Below, one piece after another: positions 1-8,660 of a stretch of DNA of 64,000 nt. Positions within the stretch are counted from its first letter, which is position 1. Every line of letters begins with the position of its first letter. The stretch lies in assembly GCF_004216775.1 (NCBI RefSeq), contig NZ_SGXF01000007.1, positions 1 to 64,000 on the forward strand. The letters are read 5' to 3'. This stretch comes from Cuneatibacter caecimuris. GTDB lineage: Bacteria; Bacillota; Clostridia; Lachnospirales; Lachnospiraceae. The position numbers and the translations under genes were made by a program. The notes under the pieces were generated by a model. It was not told the DNA's origin. It saw only the letters and a list, made by a program, of their open reading frames with translations, and did not search any database.

Positions 1-44
1 TATCAAGGTTCCTGTGCTCGCCGCTCTTCAGCAGCAACTCTCTT

Positions 45-237
45 AGTCTATCATACCCTCTCGGGTTTGTCAACTACTTTTTGAAAGTTTTTTTGCCGCC
101 GTTTCAGCGGGTATTAACTATATCATATGTGGATAAATCTGTCAAGATCTTCCATACATTTTTTGCGGTTTTTTGTCATTTTTCTTCCTGACCTGACCGC
201 CGTGTGCTAGTATAGCACCCTGTATATTCTTTGTCAA
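45..237 (-). promoter_or_regulatory. three tandem sigma-A promoters, rRNA-operon style, reading leftward
   Basis: Three promoters are stacked on the minus strand: TTGACA (232-237) with TATACT (209-214), TTGACA (140-145) with TATAGT (117-122), and TTGACA (68-73) with TAGACT (45-50). Each has a 17-nt spacer and a consensus -35. The transcript leaves the window at position 1, and its last visible part contains AACCTTGATA, which resembles clostridial rrn leaders. Stacked consensus promoters like these are typical of rRNA operons in Firmicutes. The rRNA target itself is inferred because it lies outside the window. Confidence 0.7.
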
Positions 238-299
238 CACCTTTTTTAGATTTTTTTGGAATATTTTCTGCTCCATGTTGAAAGTACTGTGGAACGTAC

Positions 300-338
300 A
301 TCAGCCAGGGCTCCGAACATTTCTGAGGCCTGGCTGAT
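300..338 (-). terminator. inverted repeat downstream of the histidine kinase gene
   Basis: Arms ATCAGCCAGG and CCTGGCTGAT form a 10-bp stem just after the kinase stop codon. No clear T-run follows on either strand, so it may be a weak terminator or a processing hairpin. It separates the kinase gene from the strong promoters at the left edge. Confidence 0.45.
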
Positions 339-349
339 ATCATCAATCA

Positions 350-1849
350 TCAGATTATTTGATTTTCTTCCTGAGCGTTTCCATCCAGTTCAAACCAGAA
401 TTCAACACCGTCTTCTCTGTTTTTCACGCCGCAGGACTGCCGGAAGGATTCCATGATCGCCTTTACAATAGATAACCCGATGCCATTTCCGCCATATTCT
501 CTGGTTCTTGCCTTATCCACCTTATAAAATTTAATCCAAACCTTATCCAGATCTTCTTCCGGGATCTGTTTTCCTGTATTGAATACTGAAATGTGTACTT
601 TTCCCCTGGGGGATTTCGCAATCCTTATTTCTATTCTCCGATCCCCTTCCAGATGATTCAGCGCATTCGTGATATAGTTTGTAATCACTTCCTCCACCTT
701 CAGTTCATCCGCCCACGCATAGACTGGGTCTGTATAAGGAAAATCAATTACTGCTTCTTTTTGTAAGATCATCAGTTTTGAAGCCCCCAGCACGCCGCGA
801 ATCACAGCCACCATATCCAGCCGTTCCATCTCCACCTGGTCGTCCCCGAATTCCAGCTGCGTCAAGGTCAGCAGCTTTCGAACCATCCGGTTCATCTTGT
901 CAGCTTCATCTTTGATCACTTCGCAATAAAACCTCTGACTCTCCGGATCATCGTTCACTCCATCCAGCAGGCCTTCCGCATATCCCTGCACCAACGCGAT
1001 AGGCGTCTTCAATTCATGGGAAACATTGGAGATAAATTCTTTGCGCATATCGTCTATCTGTTGTTTCTGCTCCAGATCCTTTTGCATTTCCAGGTTCGCG
1101 CTCTTCAATTCAGAGATCGTTTCTTCCAGGTTTGCGCTGAGCAGATTGATATTATGTCCCAGGATACCGATCTCGTTTTTCTCTTTTCCTGTGTACCGTG
1201 CGTCAAAATCCAGCTTCGACATCCGCTCAGATACTCTGGTCAGCTCACGAATAGGTTTCGTCACTTTCCCGGTGACAAAATACAGGAGCACCCCGCTGAT
1301 CAGCATCACACAGATGCCCACATAGGAAATCAGCTGATTGGCGATTTCTGCGCTCTCTTTCATGGACTGCACTGGTGTGGACATAATAAACCTGTATTTA
1401 TCTTTTGCCAGGTATCCCCAGCATTCCATGTAAGATTCTGTGTTATAAGCTGTATCAATCCTCTGAATCATGTAATTATTATTCTGTTCCAGCACTTTTA
1501 TCTTATAGTCCGTAGACCATCCGAACACATAACTAATCAGATGCTCTTCCAGCCTGCCGGCGTCCGCCGAAAAAGTCAGTACATTCACAAGAGATTCGTT
1601 GAAGAGCCCCACAGATATGTTGCTCTTATTCATCAGCTCAATCAGGCTCAGTTTCAGTTCTCCCAAAGATAAATCCTTGTCCTGAAGTTTCTGGTCCAGC
1701 TCCTGATAGGCTTCCTGCATGTCCTGGATCTTATTCTTCATATAAAACTTTTCAAGCCCTATGTTCATCACAGCCCAGTATACCACAATAGTCAGCGCTG
1801 TAACGCCCACGAAGATCGCTGTAATCTTTATGCGCAGAGAATGTTTCAT
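350..1849 (-). CDS. sensor histidine kinase of a two-component system
   Basis: This is a 499-residue membrane histidine kinase that presumably phosphorylates the response regulator encoded just upstream. The order is a transmembrane segment near residues 8-28, an extracytoplasmic sensor region to about 172, a second transmembrane segment near 173-193, a HAMP linker, and a HisKA domain with the phospho-acceptor His278 in NVSHELKTP. A HATPase_c domain follows, with an N box (NYITNALNH) and a G box (GNGIGLSIVKAIME). It resembles EnvZ/WalK/PhoR-type class I kinases. The start overlaps the regulator stop by 4 bp, so the pair is translationally coupled. The sensed signal cannot be told from the sequence. 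Confidence 0.93.
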   Translation of the reverse strand: MKHSLRIKITAIFVGVTALTIVVYWAVMNIGLEKFYMKNKIQDMQEAYQELDQKLQDKDLSLGELKLSLIELMNKSNISVGLFNESLVNVLTFSADAGRLEEHLISYVFGWSTDYKIKVLEQNNNYMIQRIDTAYNTESYMECWGYLAKDKYRFIMSTPVQSMKESAEIANQLISYVGICVMLISGVLLYFVTGKVTKPIRELTRVSERMSKLDFDARYTGKEKNEIGILGHNINLLSANLEETISELKSANLEMQKDLEQKQQIDDMRKEFISNVSHELKTPIALVQGYAEGLLDGVNDDPESQRFYCEVIKDEADKMNRMVRKLLTLTQLEFGDDQVEMERLDMVAVIRGVLGASKLMILQKEAVIDFPYTDPVYAWADELKVEEVITNYITNALNHLEGDRRIEIRIAKSPRGKVHISVFNTGKQIPEEDLDKVWIKFYKVDKARTREYGGNGIGLSIVKAIMESFRQSCGVKNREDGVEFWFELDGNAQEENQII

Positions 1850-2523
1850 TCTGCCACCTCAAATTTATACCCCATTCCCCAGATTGTCTTGATATAATCT
1901 CCCTTTTCCCCCAGCTTGCTGCGCAGTTTCTTCACATGGGTATCAATCGTTCTGGCGTCTCCAAAGTAATCATAATTCCACACATTATTTAGAATCCGTT
2001 CCCTGGACAGAGCGATCCCCTGGTTTTCCACAAAGTAGGTTAAAAGCTCAAACTCTTTAAAGCTCAGATTGATATCTTTCCCCTCTATCCGAACGATATG
2101 GGCCGCTTTATCCAGCTCGATCCCCCCCACTGTCACGCTTTCAGTTTTGGCAGGATTGGCCCGGCGCAGCAGGGCCTCTACTCTTGCGACCAGAATCTTC
2201 GGGCTGAAGGGTTTGGAGATGTACTCATCTACGCCCAGTTCAAATCCCAGCAGTTCATCCCGCTCCTCTCCCCGCGCAGTCAGCATAATGATGGGTACCT
2301 TGGAATACTGCCGGATTGTTTTTACCACTTCCCACCCGTCCATTCTAGGCATCATCACATCCAAAATCAATAAATCTATATTTTTCTCCTGAAAAAACAA
2401 GTCCACTGCTTCCTCGCCGTTTTCAGCTTCCAGCACCTGAAATCCGCTGCGCGCCAGAAAATCGCGCACCAGCTTGCGCATTCTGCTCTCATCGTCCACT
2501 ACCAGCACACGAAACTGTTCCAT
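1846..2523 (-). CDS. OmpR/PhoB-family response regulator
   Basis: This 225-residue transcription factor has a receiver domain (residues 1-120) with acidic pocket VVDDE, phospho-acceptor Asp55 in LLILDVMMP, and the conserved Lys in YISKPF. A C-terminal winged-helix DNA-binding domain follows, ending in the typical TIWGMGYKFE. It is the cognate partner of the kinase that follows it with a 4-bp overlap. An AAGGAGGAAGG-type ribosome site precedes the ATG. No nearby operon is an obvious regulon, so the pathway controlled is unknown. Confidence 0.94.
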   Translation of the reverse strand: MEQFRVLVVDDESRMRKLVRDFLARSGFQVLEAENGEEAVDLFFQEKNIDLLILDVMMPRMDGWEVVKTIRQYSKVPIIMLTARGEERDELLGFELGVDEYISKPFSPKILVARVEALLRRANPAKTESVTVGGIELDKAAHIVRIEGKDINLSFKEFELLTYFVENQGIALSRERILNNVWNYDYFGDARTIDTHVKKLRSKLGEKGDYIKTIWGMGYKFEVAE

Positions 2524-2603
2524 TAACCTTCCTCCTTAATAAAGGACAGGGCGCAGACCGCCACGCAGCCTGCACCCCTTCCCTACATGGTTTCCTTCTT
2601 AAT

Positions 2604-2632
2604 ATTATAAGGGAACCCTATGTTTAAATTGT
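2604..2632 (-). promoter_or_regulatory. candidate promoter of the two-component operon
   Basis: A TATAAT box (2604-2609) lies 17 nt from a poor -35 (ACAATT, 2627-2632) on the minus strand. A small palindrome AGGGTTCCCT sits in the spacer and could be an operator. The -10 is strong and the -35 weak, as is common for activated promoters. Confidence 0.4.
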
Positions 2633-2636
2633 GAAC

Positions 2637-3500
2637 TTATTTCAGATCCTGATTCGCGATGCCGTCCATATCGTCAAAATCCTGATTTTCACCCACCATA
2701 CCCCAGATAAACGTATAGGCCTGGGAACCGGAACCGGAATGAATGGACCAGCTGGGAGAAATCACGGCTTCCTCATTGCGCATCACAATATGGCGGGTCT
2801 CTGTAGGTTCCCCCATATAATGCATCACGAATGCATCCTCCGGAATATCAAAATACAGGTAAACCTCCATCCTGCGGTCATGGGTGTGGCAGGGCATGGT
2901 ATTCCACACGCTGCCCGGCTCCAGTTTAGTCATGCCCATCACCAGCTGGCAGCTTTCCACCTGCCCGGGAAGGATATATTTACAGATAGTTCTGTGGTTA
3001 GACTGTTCCAGTGAACCCAGCTCCACCTTGTTTTCATCTTTCACAATCACAACGTCCTCGGAAGGAGTTCCTTCCGGCTTAATCAATACCGTGGGATACG
3101 AGGTGTGCGCAGGTGCGCTGTTCAGGTAAAACTTTGCGGGATTCGCCGCGTCTGCGCTGGCAAATGAGATTTCTTTTGAGCCCATCCCGATGTACATGCC
3201 GTCCTTGCGGTCCAGCTCATATTTCCTGCCGTCTACCGTAACAGTACCTTTTCCTCCGATATTGATCACGCCCAGCTCCCGGCGCTCGCAAAAATAAGCC
3301 GCTCTCAGTTCATCGCCGGCAGTGAGCGTCAGCTCTTCCTCCGCCGGAGTCGCAGAACCTGTGATGATGCGGTCAATATGACTGTATACCAGCTTGATCT
3401 CGCCGGTGCGGAATAAATCCTGAATCAGGAATTCTTCTCTTAATCTCTCTGTGGTATAATGTTTTACATCTTTCGGACTCGCTGCAGTTCTCAATTCCAT
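2637..3500 (-). CDS. kduI: 5-dehydro-4-deoxy-D-glucuronate isomerase
   Basis: KduI interconverts 5-keto-4-deoxyuronate and 3-deoxy-D-glycero-2,5-hexodiulosonate in the breakdown of pectin- or glycosaminoglycan-derived unsaturated uronates. The 287-residue length and the N-terminal TAASPKDVKHY, the central NIGGKGTVTVDG and the metal-site region HTHDRRMEVYLYF match the cupin-fold KduI family. The usual partner kduD and polysaccharide lyases are not next to it, so here it is a single-gene unit with its own promoter. A GGAGAG ribosome site precedes the ATG. Confidence 0.93.
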   Translation of the reverse strand: MELRTAASPKDVKHYTTERLREEFLIQDLFRTGEIKLVYSHIDRIITGSATPAEEELTLTAGDELRAAYFCERRELGVINIGGKGTVTVDGRKYELDRKDGMYIGMGSKEISFASADAANPAKFYLNSAPAHTSYPTVLIKPEGTPSEDVVIVKDENKVELGSLEQSNHRTICKYILPGQVESCQLVMGMTKLEPGSVWNTMPCHTHDRRMEVYLYFDIPEDAFVMHYMGEPTETRHIVMRNEEAVISPSWSIHSGSGSQAYTFIWGMVGENQDFDDMDGIANQDLK

Positions 3501-3551
3501 AAGGCACTCTCCTTCTTTCTGCCCCGAATCTCGGGGTCCATAATTGATATA

Positions 3552-3580
3552 ATTATACCATTAATTTTAACAGAATGCAA
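3552..3580 (-). promoter_or_regulatory. kduI promoter
   Basis: TTGCAT (3575-3580) and TATAAT (3552-3557) on the minus strand are separated by exactly 17 nt. A small hairpin CCCCGAgattCGGGG lies in the 5' untranslated region at about 3524-3538. Confidence 0.72.
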
Positions 3581-3602
3581 TCTTTCTTTTCCACAGCGGA
3601 CG

Positions 3603-3611
3603 TGTTATAAT
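3603..3611 (+). promoter_or_regulatory. extended -10 element for the membrane protein gene
   Basis: TGTTATAAT is a perfect extended -10 (TGnTATAAT), about 41 bp before the chosen GTG start. No good -35 is present, as is usual for extended -10 promoters. It is divergent from the kduI promoter. Confidence 0.5.
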
Positions 3612-3652
3612 ATGAAAATAGATAAAAAGCGAAAGTGCAGGAGGAGTTTACA

Positions 3653-4678
3653 GTGCAGAAAAAGCCCGCATCTTCATCATCTGAAATCCTACAGTATATC
3701 CGGCGCAGCCTGCTGCTGAAAATTCCCTACCCAGCCGTCATCTTGATTCTGGTTCTGGTGATCGCCCACTTTCTGCCGCTGTGGGACGCAGTCTCCCCGG
3801 CAAAATTAGATGGCAGCCCCACCGGCAAACAAATCAGGGATCAGGACTGTGTTACCAAACAGCTGGATGTCCTTTACTACTCCGGCTACGATTACCGGAG
3901 AAACGGCTCTATTCGCGGTCATTATTATTACCATTTGACTGATAGCAGATGTGATTTTTATCTGATCGCATCCGGTACAGACCCAATTGCTCCTCCGGAG
4001 CTCCGCCAATACACAGTAACCGGAAGGCTGGAGTCAGACGCCGAGCTTCGGACAGACTTGATACGCCTGGTCGCGGAGGATATCTCCTGGACAGAAGCCG
4101 GACTCAGGCGGATTACTTCTAATTATATGGTCAATGAACTGACCCGCTTCGAAGTAAAAGATCTGGTATTGATATGTATTCTGCTGGCTGCCGGCCTTAT
4201 CAGTCTGATTTCTTTCCTGCGAATGCTGCTCTATCTGATCCGCCCCACCCTGTCGCCTGCCTACAGGCGGCTGAAGCATTACGGAAACGCCAGAAAATTG
4301 ATGGCAGCGGTGGAGCGTGAAATGAAAGAAAACTGCCTCATCCGTACAAAAGATATGTGCCTGACGCCCGGATACCTGGTGGAATTTTCTGAAGATCTCA
4401 GCGCTATTGTTCCTCTGAAAGATGTGCTCTGGGCCTATGACCACAGCACCATGCATTCTTTTCTGGGGCTGCGCCCCTACCTCACCTATACCCTGCATCT
4501 CATCACCATGCTGGGAGAACACTATACTTTTAAACACAAGAAAAAAGAGGATATGGACAGAATACTGAATGAGCTGAGCGTCCGTTTTCCTAATTTCTTC
4601 ATCGGATATTCAGAAGAGCATCAGAAGATTGTCCGCCATATATTAAAAGAAGAAAAAAAGAATCATTTGAATGTATAA
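3653..4678 (+). CDS. two-TM membrane protein of unknown function
   Basis: The GTG at 3653 is chosen because AGGAGG (3639-3644) lies 8 nt upstream. An earlier in-frame GTG at 3635 would put the ribosome site inside the gene. The product of 341 residues has an N-terminal transmembrane segment (IPYPAVILILVLVIAHFL), an extracytoplasmic domain of about 100 residues, a second transmembrane segment (LVLICILLAAGLISLISFL) and a cytoplasmic domain of about 150 residues ending with KKKEDMDRILNELSVRFPN. I do not recognise a characterised family. The cytoplasmic part recalls small PH-like domains of Lachnospiraceae membrane proteins, but this is only an impression. A good terminator follows at 4801. Confidence 0.8.
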   Translation: MQKKPASSSSEILQYIRRSLLLKIPYPAVILILVLVIAHFLPLWDAVSPAKLDGSPTGKQIRDQDCVTKQLDVLYYSGYDYRRNGSIRGHYYYHLTDSRCDFYLIASGTDPIAPPELRQYTVTGRLESDAELRTDLIRLVAEDISWTEAGLRRITSNYMVNELTRFEVKDLVLICILLAAGLISLISFLRMLLYLIRPTLSPAYRRLKHYGNARKLMAAVEREMKENCLIRTKDMCLTPGYLVEFSEDLSAIVPLKDVLWAYDHSTMHSFLGLRPYLTYTLHLITMLGEHYTFKHKKKEDMDRILNELSVRFPNFFIGYSEEHQKIVRHILKEEKKNHLNV

Positions 4679-4800
4679 ACCATCGGGACATGGCTATACT
4701 AAAAACATCCCAGGGGAGCAATCTTTTGGGAGCCGCTGCCGGATTCCCCCCTCCCGGCGGCGGATACGAAAGAGAAATGAAATACTTATCCTCCCCATAA

Positions 4801-4856
4801 ATGCGCGGAGCTACTGAAAACCCGTTGTTTTCACAGCTCCGCGCATTCTTTTTTAT
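4801..4856 (+). terminator. intrinsic terminator
   Basis: A 12-bp perfect stem (ATGCGCGGAGCT 4801-4812 with AGCTCCGCGCAT 4835-4846) has further GAAAAC/GTTTTC pairing inside and is followed by TCTTTTTTAT. It ends the transcript of the membrane protein gene. A second GC-rich hairpin without T-run lies at about 4731-4764. Nothing else is visible between 4680 and 4990. Confidence 0.85.
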
Positions 4857-4992
4857 CCGTTATAAACACTATTCCCTGCCGCTCATCCAGTCCAGGAATT
4901 TCTGGTGGAATAATTGGAATACGTCCTCCTGCTGTAATGATCTAATTAAATTAATCACTGATGATTAACTTCTCACTTCAGCAAAAAACACT

Positions 4993-5184
4993 TTACTTGT
5001 TTTTTTCTTTATCCGTAATCGATGATATGTTTAATATTAAACCAATAATGAATAAAGCAACTCCAGCCCATCCCAAAATGTTTATTGAATAGTGTACATA
5101 AATTTCATTTATGAATGTACACCTATAGATTACTGCTAAAGTCCCACATAGTAATAGGGTACAACCAAATATACTTTTTTTCAT
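4993..5184 (-). CDS. small two-TM membrane protein
   Basis: This 63-residue protein starts at the ATG at 5184, because AAAGGAGGAGAG lies directly upstream. A longer in-frame reading to 5292 would run inside the preceding gene. It has two hydrophobic segments (about residues 4-20 and 33-50) and a lysine-rich tail. Its ribosome site overlaps the stop of the secreted-protein gene, so the two are translationally linked. A tiny membrane protein behind a secreted protein recalls toxin/immunity layouts, but no family is recognised and this is speculative. Base composition is AT-rich, unlike most neighbours. Confidence 0.65.
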   Translation of the reverse strand: MKKSIFGCTLLLCGTLAVIYRCTFINEIYVHYSINILGWAGVALFIIGLILNISSITDKEKNK

Positions 5185-5194
5185 CTCTCCTCCT

Positions 5195-6102
5195 TTAAAA
5201 AGGCTTGTCAAAACCGTACGCCATAAATGATTGGCTTGAATTTGTAAAAGATATTGACACTCCTGGAGTCTTTGAAATATTAAGTGTAACACTACTTATT
5301 GTTGCGGATTTCCAAGTATGTCCATAATATGATACTGCATTCCCATGAAAGTTCTTGAAATTTCCATTATATTGAGCACTACACCCGAATTTTGATCCAA
5401 TATAATCATAATTATAATATAATCCGCCTGAATTTACACTTGTAACAACAAATCTGTCTTGTAATTGATATCCCACTCCATTACTACCATCCCCATATGA
5501 TCTAGTAGAAGTTTCAATTCTATGTCCACTACTTCTACTAGAAAAAGACGCATATCCTCCAATCATCGCACATCCTGCATAAGAACCCCTTACATTGTTG
5601 TAGCAAATTCCAACAACATCAGGCCCCCCCCCGTATTTTGTGTTGCTCCTACAGAAGGAAATGGAAAAGAGATTCCTTCTCCATAAGTTGACTTCCACTG
5701 CCCTCCTCCGCCAACGATCCATGTATCATTTTGCGAAAGATAGGATACCGTTGGGGTTGACATTGCTACATCTGCAGCAATACTTCTTGGCTGAACATCT
5801 GACTGTTCTTCTGTCTCTAGGATAAAGCATCCATATGACTCCAGTTCTTCTCTACAATCATCCAGCTTTACTTCTCCAGATCCAATATCTGCCAGCTTTT
5901 TTAATAAATATCCTTCATAAGGTTCATCTCTAAATTCCGTATTTCGCGCAACAGATTGTGCATATTCCACTAATTCTCTCTTTTTTTTAACTATTTCTGG
6001 AATTTCAACATTTCCTGCAAAAACTCCTTGTGCTATGGTGGTACACAATAATATAGTTGAAAATAGCAAAGATAATATATACCTTTTTGTCGACTTTTTC
6101 AT
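5195..6102 (-). CDS. secreted protein, reading frame broken at a G9 tract
   Basis: The 5' frame (from ATG 6102, GGAG site upstream) encodes a signal peptide (MKKSTKRYILSLLFSTILLC... to about residue 29) and about 125 more residues. At 5624-5632 the coding strand has nine G in a row. Reading on in the same frame stops at 5590, while the alternative frame continues to 5195 with coherent Gly/Ser/Tyr-rich sequence. One extra G would give a continuous 302-residue protein. The cause may be slipped-strand phase variation, a real null mutation or a sequencing error. The C-terminal part has two cysteines and many aromatic residues. No family is recognised. Confidence 0.7.
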
Positions 6103-6435
6103 ATATGTCCTCTCCTTTCATTCTTTACATTGATTTTGATACCTCATAGCAAATCCCCCGCCAAATATCTATAGAATTTGCCACTTTAATTTTTAGTTAA
6201 ATATCTTATCCACTGGAATCTCCTCCCCCCATATATAATTTTTTGCATTATATCAAAGCATCATAACACACACTTCTTTATGACAAATACAGCACTCACT
6301 TCTTACTTCAAGTAAAACAGGATCATAACAATAGTAAAGAAAATAATTTTTTAAGGTTATTCATTTGATACTCAACTGGTGTTAAGTATCAAAGTAAAGA
6401 ATGAATTCTGTGGCAATAAAGCCAATTTATATAAT
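6103..6435. other. AT-rich intergenic gap between secreted protein and IS remnant
   Basis: No open frame of note is present. The gap holds the 5' leader of the secreted-protein gene and an imperfect dyad (TTTGATACT 6364-6372 with AGTATCAAA 6385-6393) that could be an operator or a transcript end. Confidence 0.5.
6364..6393. repeat. 9-bp inverted repeat (operator-like dyad)
   Basis: TTTGATACT and AGTATCAAA are perfect arms separated by 12 nt, with further imperfect pairing inside (CAAC/GTTA). No T-run follows, so an operator is as likely as a terminator. It lies about 260 bp before the secreted-protein gene. Confidence 0.45.
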
Positions 6436-7522
6436 TAGACAGCTACAACTTTAACTCATCCAGGTTTTCAAACATCTGGATTTTTACAAATTCCATCTGG
6501 ATGATTTTAAACATTGCCTCTACTATTGCATTGTCATAGGAGCATCCTTTATGGATTAGGGATCTGTCGATGCCAAAGGCTTCTAAAGTTTCTTCGATTA
6601 TTCGGGGGGATAAGCTCCTTTCCACAATCTGTATGAAAAATACTAATGTTTTCAAAACTTCCGTTAACGTTCATTAATGCCTGTTTATACAAACCTGACT
6701 GCTTTATGCGGATCAGCACTATATCCAATGATTTCACAATTAAAGAAGTCCACAAACACACATAGATAATTCCAGTTCATTCCAATCCGAACATATGTCA
6801 AATCACTTACTACTAAATTTCGATATAGTAGTTCGTCGAATTCCAGACTGGCAACATTTGATTTTTGATTCATTGCAGGCATCCTTCTGCGGGTGGAAAT
6901 GAGCTATTGTATATGTTAACACAAATCCTTCCCATTTCATTGTCCGGCCGACACGACGACGGGATACAATTAGGTTATACAAGTTCCCGCTTTATTTTAT
7001 GGGTCATGTATGCCTTACAGCTTGCTTTAAATACATTATTTTTGACATCTGTCAGATCAGATTCATCCGTTTTCAGTTTCGCTTCATAGTAGTAGGTGCT
7101 TCTGAATATTATTAGGATTTTACACATTGCTGATACAGAGGATTTATGCACATTTGCTTTTATCACATTTACTTTCGTCCTAAGATCAGCGCTGCGTGTT
7201 TTAAAATATCATTCTCCGCTTATAATTGTTGGTTCTGTTTGCGCAGTTCGATGAGTTCCTGCCACTCGCTCCTCCGTGCGGTTGTCCTTTTCCTTGAAGA
7301 ACCAGAGTTGTCTGACTGGGCAATCCATTTGCCATGGAGAGAGCTGGCCATATCGAATTCGCGGATAATATTGCATTTATGCCTGCCGCTGCGGTACAGA
7401 TCCACCAACTCCTGTTTGATATCTGCGGTGTAGGAACGTCTTGGGCGATATTGTTTTTTCACGGACATAATAATATTTCCTTTATTTGGGTTTATTATAT
7501 ATGTCCTTAAAATATCTGTCCA
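6436..7522 (-). mobile_element. degenerate IS3-family insertion sequence
   Basis: The transposase remnant is bracketed by weak inverted ends, TGGACAGAT (read on the minus strand from 7522) and TAGACAGCT (from 6436), sharing GACAG. The span of about 1.09 kb is shorter than a usual IS3 element (1.2-1.5 kb), consistent with internal deletions. No target-site duplication is visible, so the ends are tentative. The element is clearly dead. Confidence 0.6.
6443..7468 (-). pseudogene. IS3-family transposase (OrfA/OrfB), disrupted
   Basis: OrfA begins at 7468 with KKQYRPRRSYTADIKQELVDLY and would continue through ENDILKHAALILGRK, but an in-frame TAA at about 7220 cuts it. OrfB is spread over at least four frames. 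Fragments include an integrase-core piece with VVSDLTYVRIG (first Asp), FHTDCGKEL (second Asp region) and GCSYDNAIVEAMF (third acidic site). The OrfA helix-turn-helix and rve-type DDE core identify the IS3/IS150 group. Multiple frameshifts and at least one nonsense mutation rule out activity. Confidence 0.85.
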
Positions 7523-8089
7523 GTTTATTGTAACCTATCCAAATTCAACCCTTTTTAAATATGCATCTGAATAACAAGCATTGCTTACAACTGTTTTACT
7601 AGTCTATTTATTGATCTACAATAGCATGTATAATTCACCATTTAATTGTTTCTGAAAATATTATACCTCCTTTTAATTCTTAAGTCAATATCATTTTTTA
7701 TCTTGTTTATTTTCACTGTTTTTCGATTTATTCCTTTTTTTCGACAATTATCAATACTGGTTCTAAAAAAGATATCTATATAAATGCTACTTTAGGTCAT
7801 TAGAAGGCCGTAAACATTTGTATATAAACGATAAAAAACGACAATAATCCACAATACATTATTTTGATCTTTTTTAATATTTTGATTGACACATACTGTC
7901 CATATTATATTTAACCACTCTAAACTTTTACCGAAGCAAACTAAAGATAAAATAATTTAACCAAATATAAGGTAGTCTTACACCAATTCTTAAAGTAATT
8001 CTTACCATCCAAGCCACATTTACAAAAACACCGACAGCAAACTTCTCTCTTATAGTCCACTGCCGGCCTCTGCCCATTCTTCCAATTTA
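7523..8089. other. AT-rich intergenic region, no gene seen
   Basis: About 570 bp of very AT-rich sequence lie between the IS remnant and the DUF5662 gene. I see no credible open frame with a ribosome site. One TTGACA occurs near 7883 but lacks a well-spaced -10. Probably non-coding debris around the IS element. Confidence 0.5.
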
Positions 8090-8650
8090 TTATTTTTTCA
8101 TCCCATAGCCCCGGAAATTCTCCCGCCCGGCCTTCAAATCCCTGATATACTGAAACGTCCGCTCCTCTCCCTGTTCTTTGAGCATGACCAGCAAATGCTC
8201 GATCAGCGCAGAGGTCTCCGGATGGATCATCCTGGTCTTTTTCCCTTTTTGGAAATAAGCCAGAGGATGTTCCTCCGAATAAGCGCTGCCCTGGTATATC
8301 TTGCTGGCTGCCACTCTGTCGCAGAACATTTCTATCACATATTTCAGCGGCATTTTCACCGGCGACATCACCTTAGTGGCCGGATTGTAATCTGTCCAGT
8401 ATTCAAAATGATGGCGGTTCCTGCCTTTATGGTGCATCCAGGCAAGAGAAAATCCATATGCGTCCCGCTCTCCCTCGTTAGGGCTTCTGGTCCCCTGGTA
8501 GTACCTCGCCCCGGGTATGAATTCTGTAGGGCTGTACTTGGACAGATCATGGCGCAGTCCCTGCCACAGGATCCCTGCTTTTCTGCAGTGCCGGATCACC
8601 GCATGCCTATGCTTTGTTATCGTCCTGAAATGACGCCACGCTTTTTCCAC
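8090..8650 (-). CDS. DUF5662 family protein
   Basis: The 186-residue protein matches DUF5662, a small family seen in Firmicutes and their phages. Hallmarks are RHCRKAGILWQGLRHDLSKYS near residues 20-40 and a histidine-rich AWMHHKGRNRHHFEYW near 70-90, a layout suggesting a metal-binding site like that of HD-type proteins. The biochemical role is unknown. The gene follows aspartate kinase after 10 bp on the same strand and is probably co-transcribed, although no functional link to lysine metabolism is known. Confidence 0.8.
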   Translation of the reverse strand: MEKAWRHFRTITKHRHAVIRHCRKAGILWQGLRHDLSKYSPTEFIPGARYYQGTRSPNEGERDAYGFSLAWMHHKGRNRHHFEYWTDYNPATKVMSPVKMPLKYVIEMFCDRVAASKIYQGSAYSEEHPLAYFQKGKKTRMIHPETSALIEHLLVMLKEQGEERTFQYIRDLKAGRENFRGYGMKK

Positions 8651-8660
8651 GGTCTTTCCC

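Noticed and set aside
6436-7522. Target-site duplication for the IS3-family element
   Set aside because: The bases outside the presumed ends (ATAAT and GTTTA) do not match; the ends themselves are uncertain.
7840-7930. Promoter around the TTGACA near 7883
   Set aside because: No -10 box at 16-18 nt and no gene downstream in that direction.
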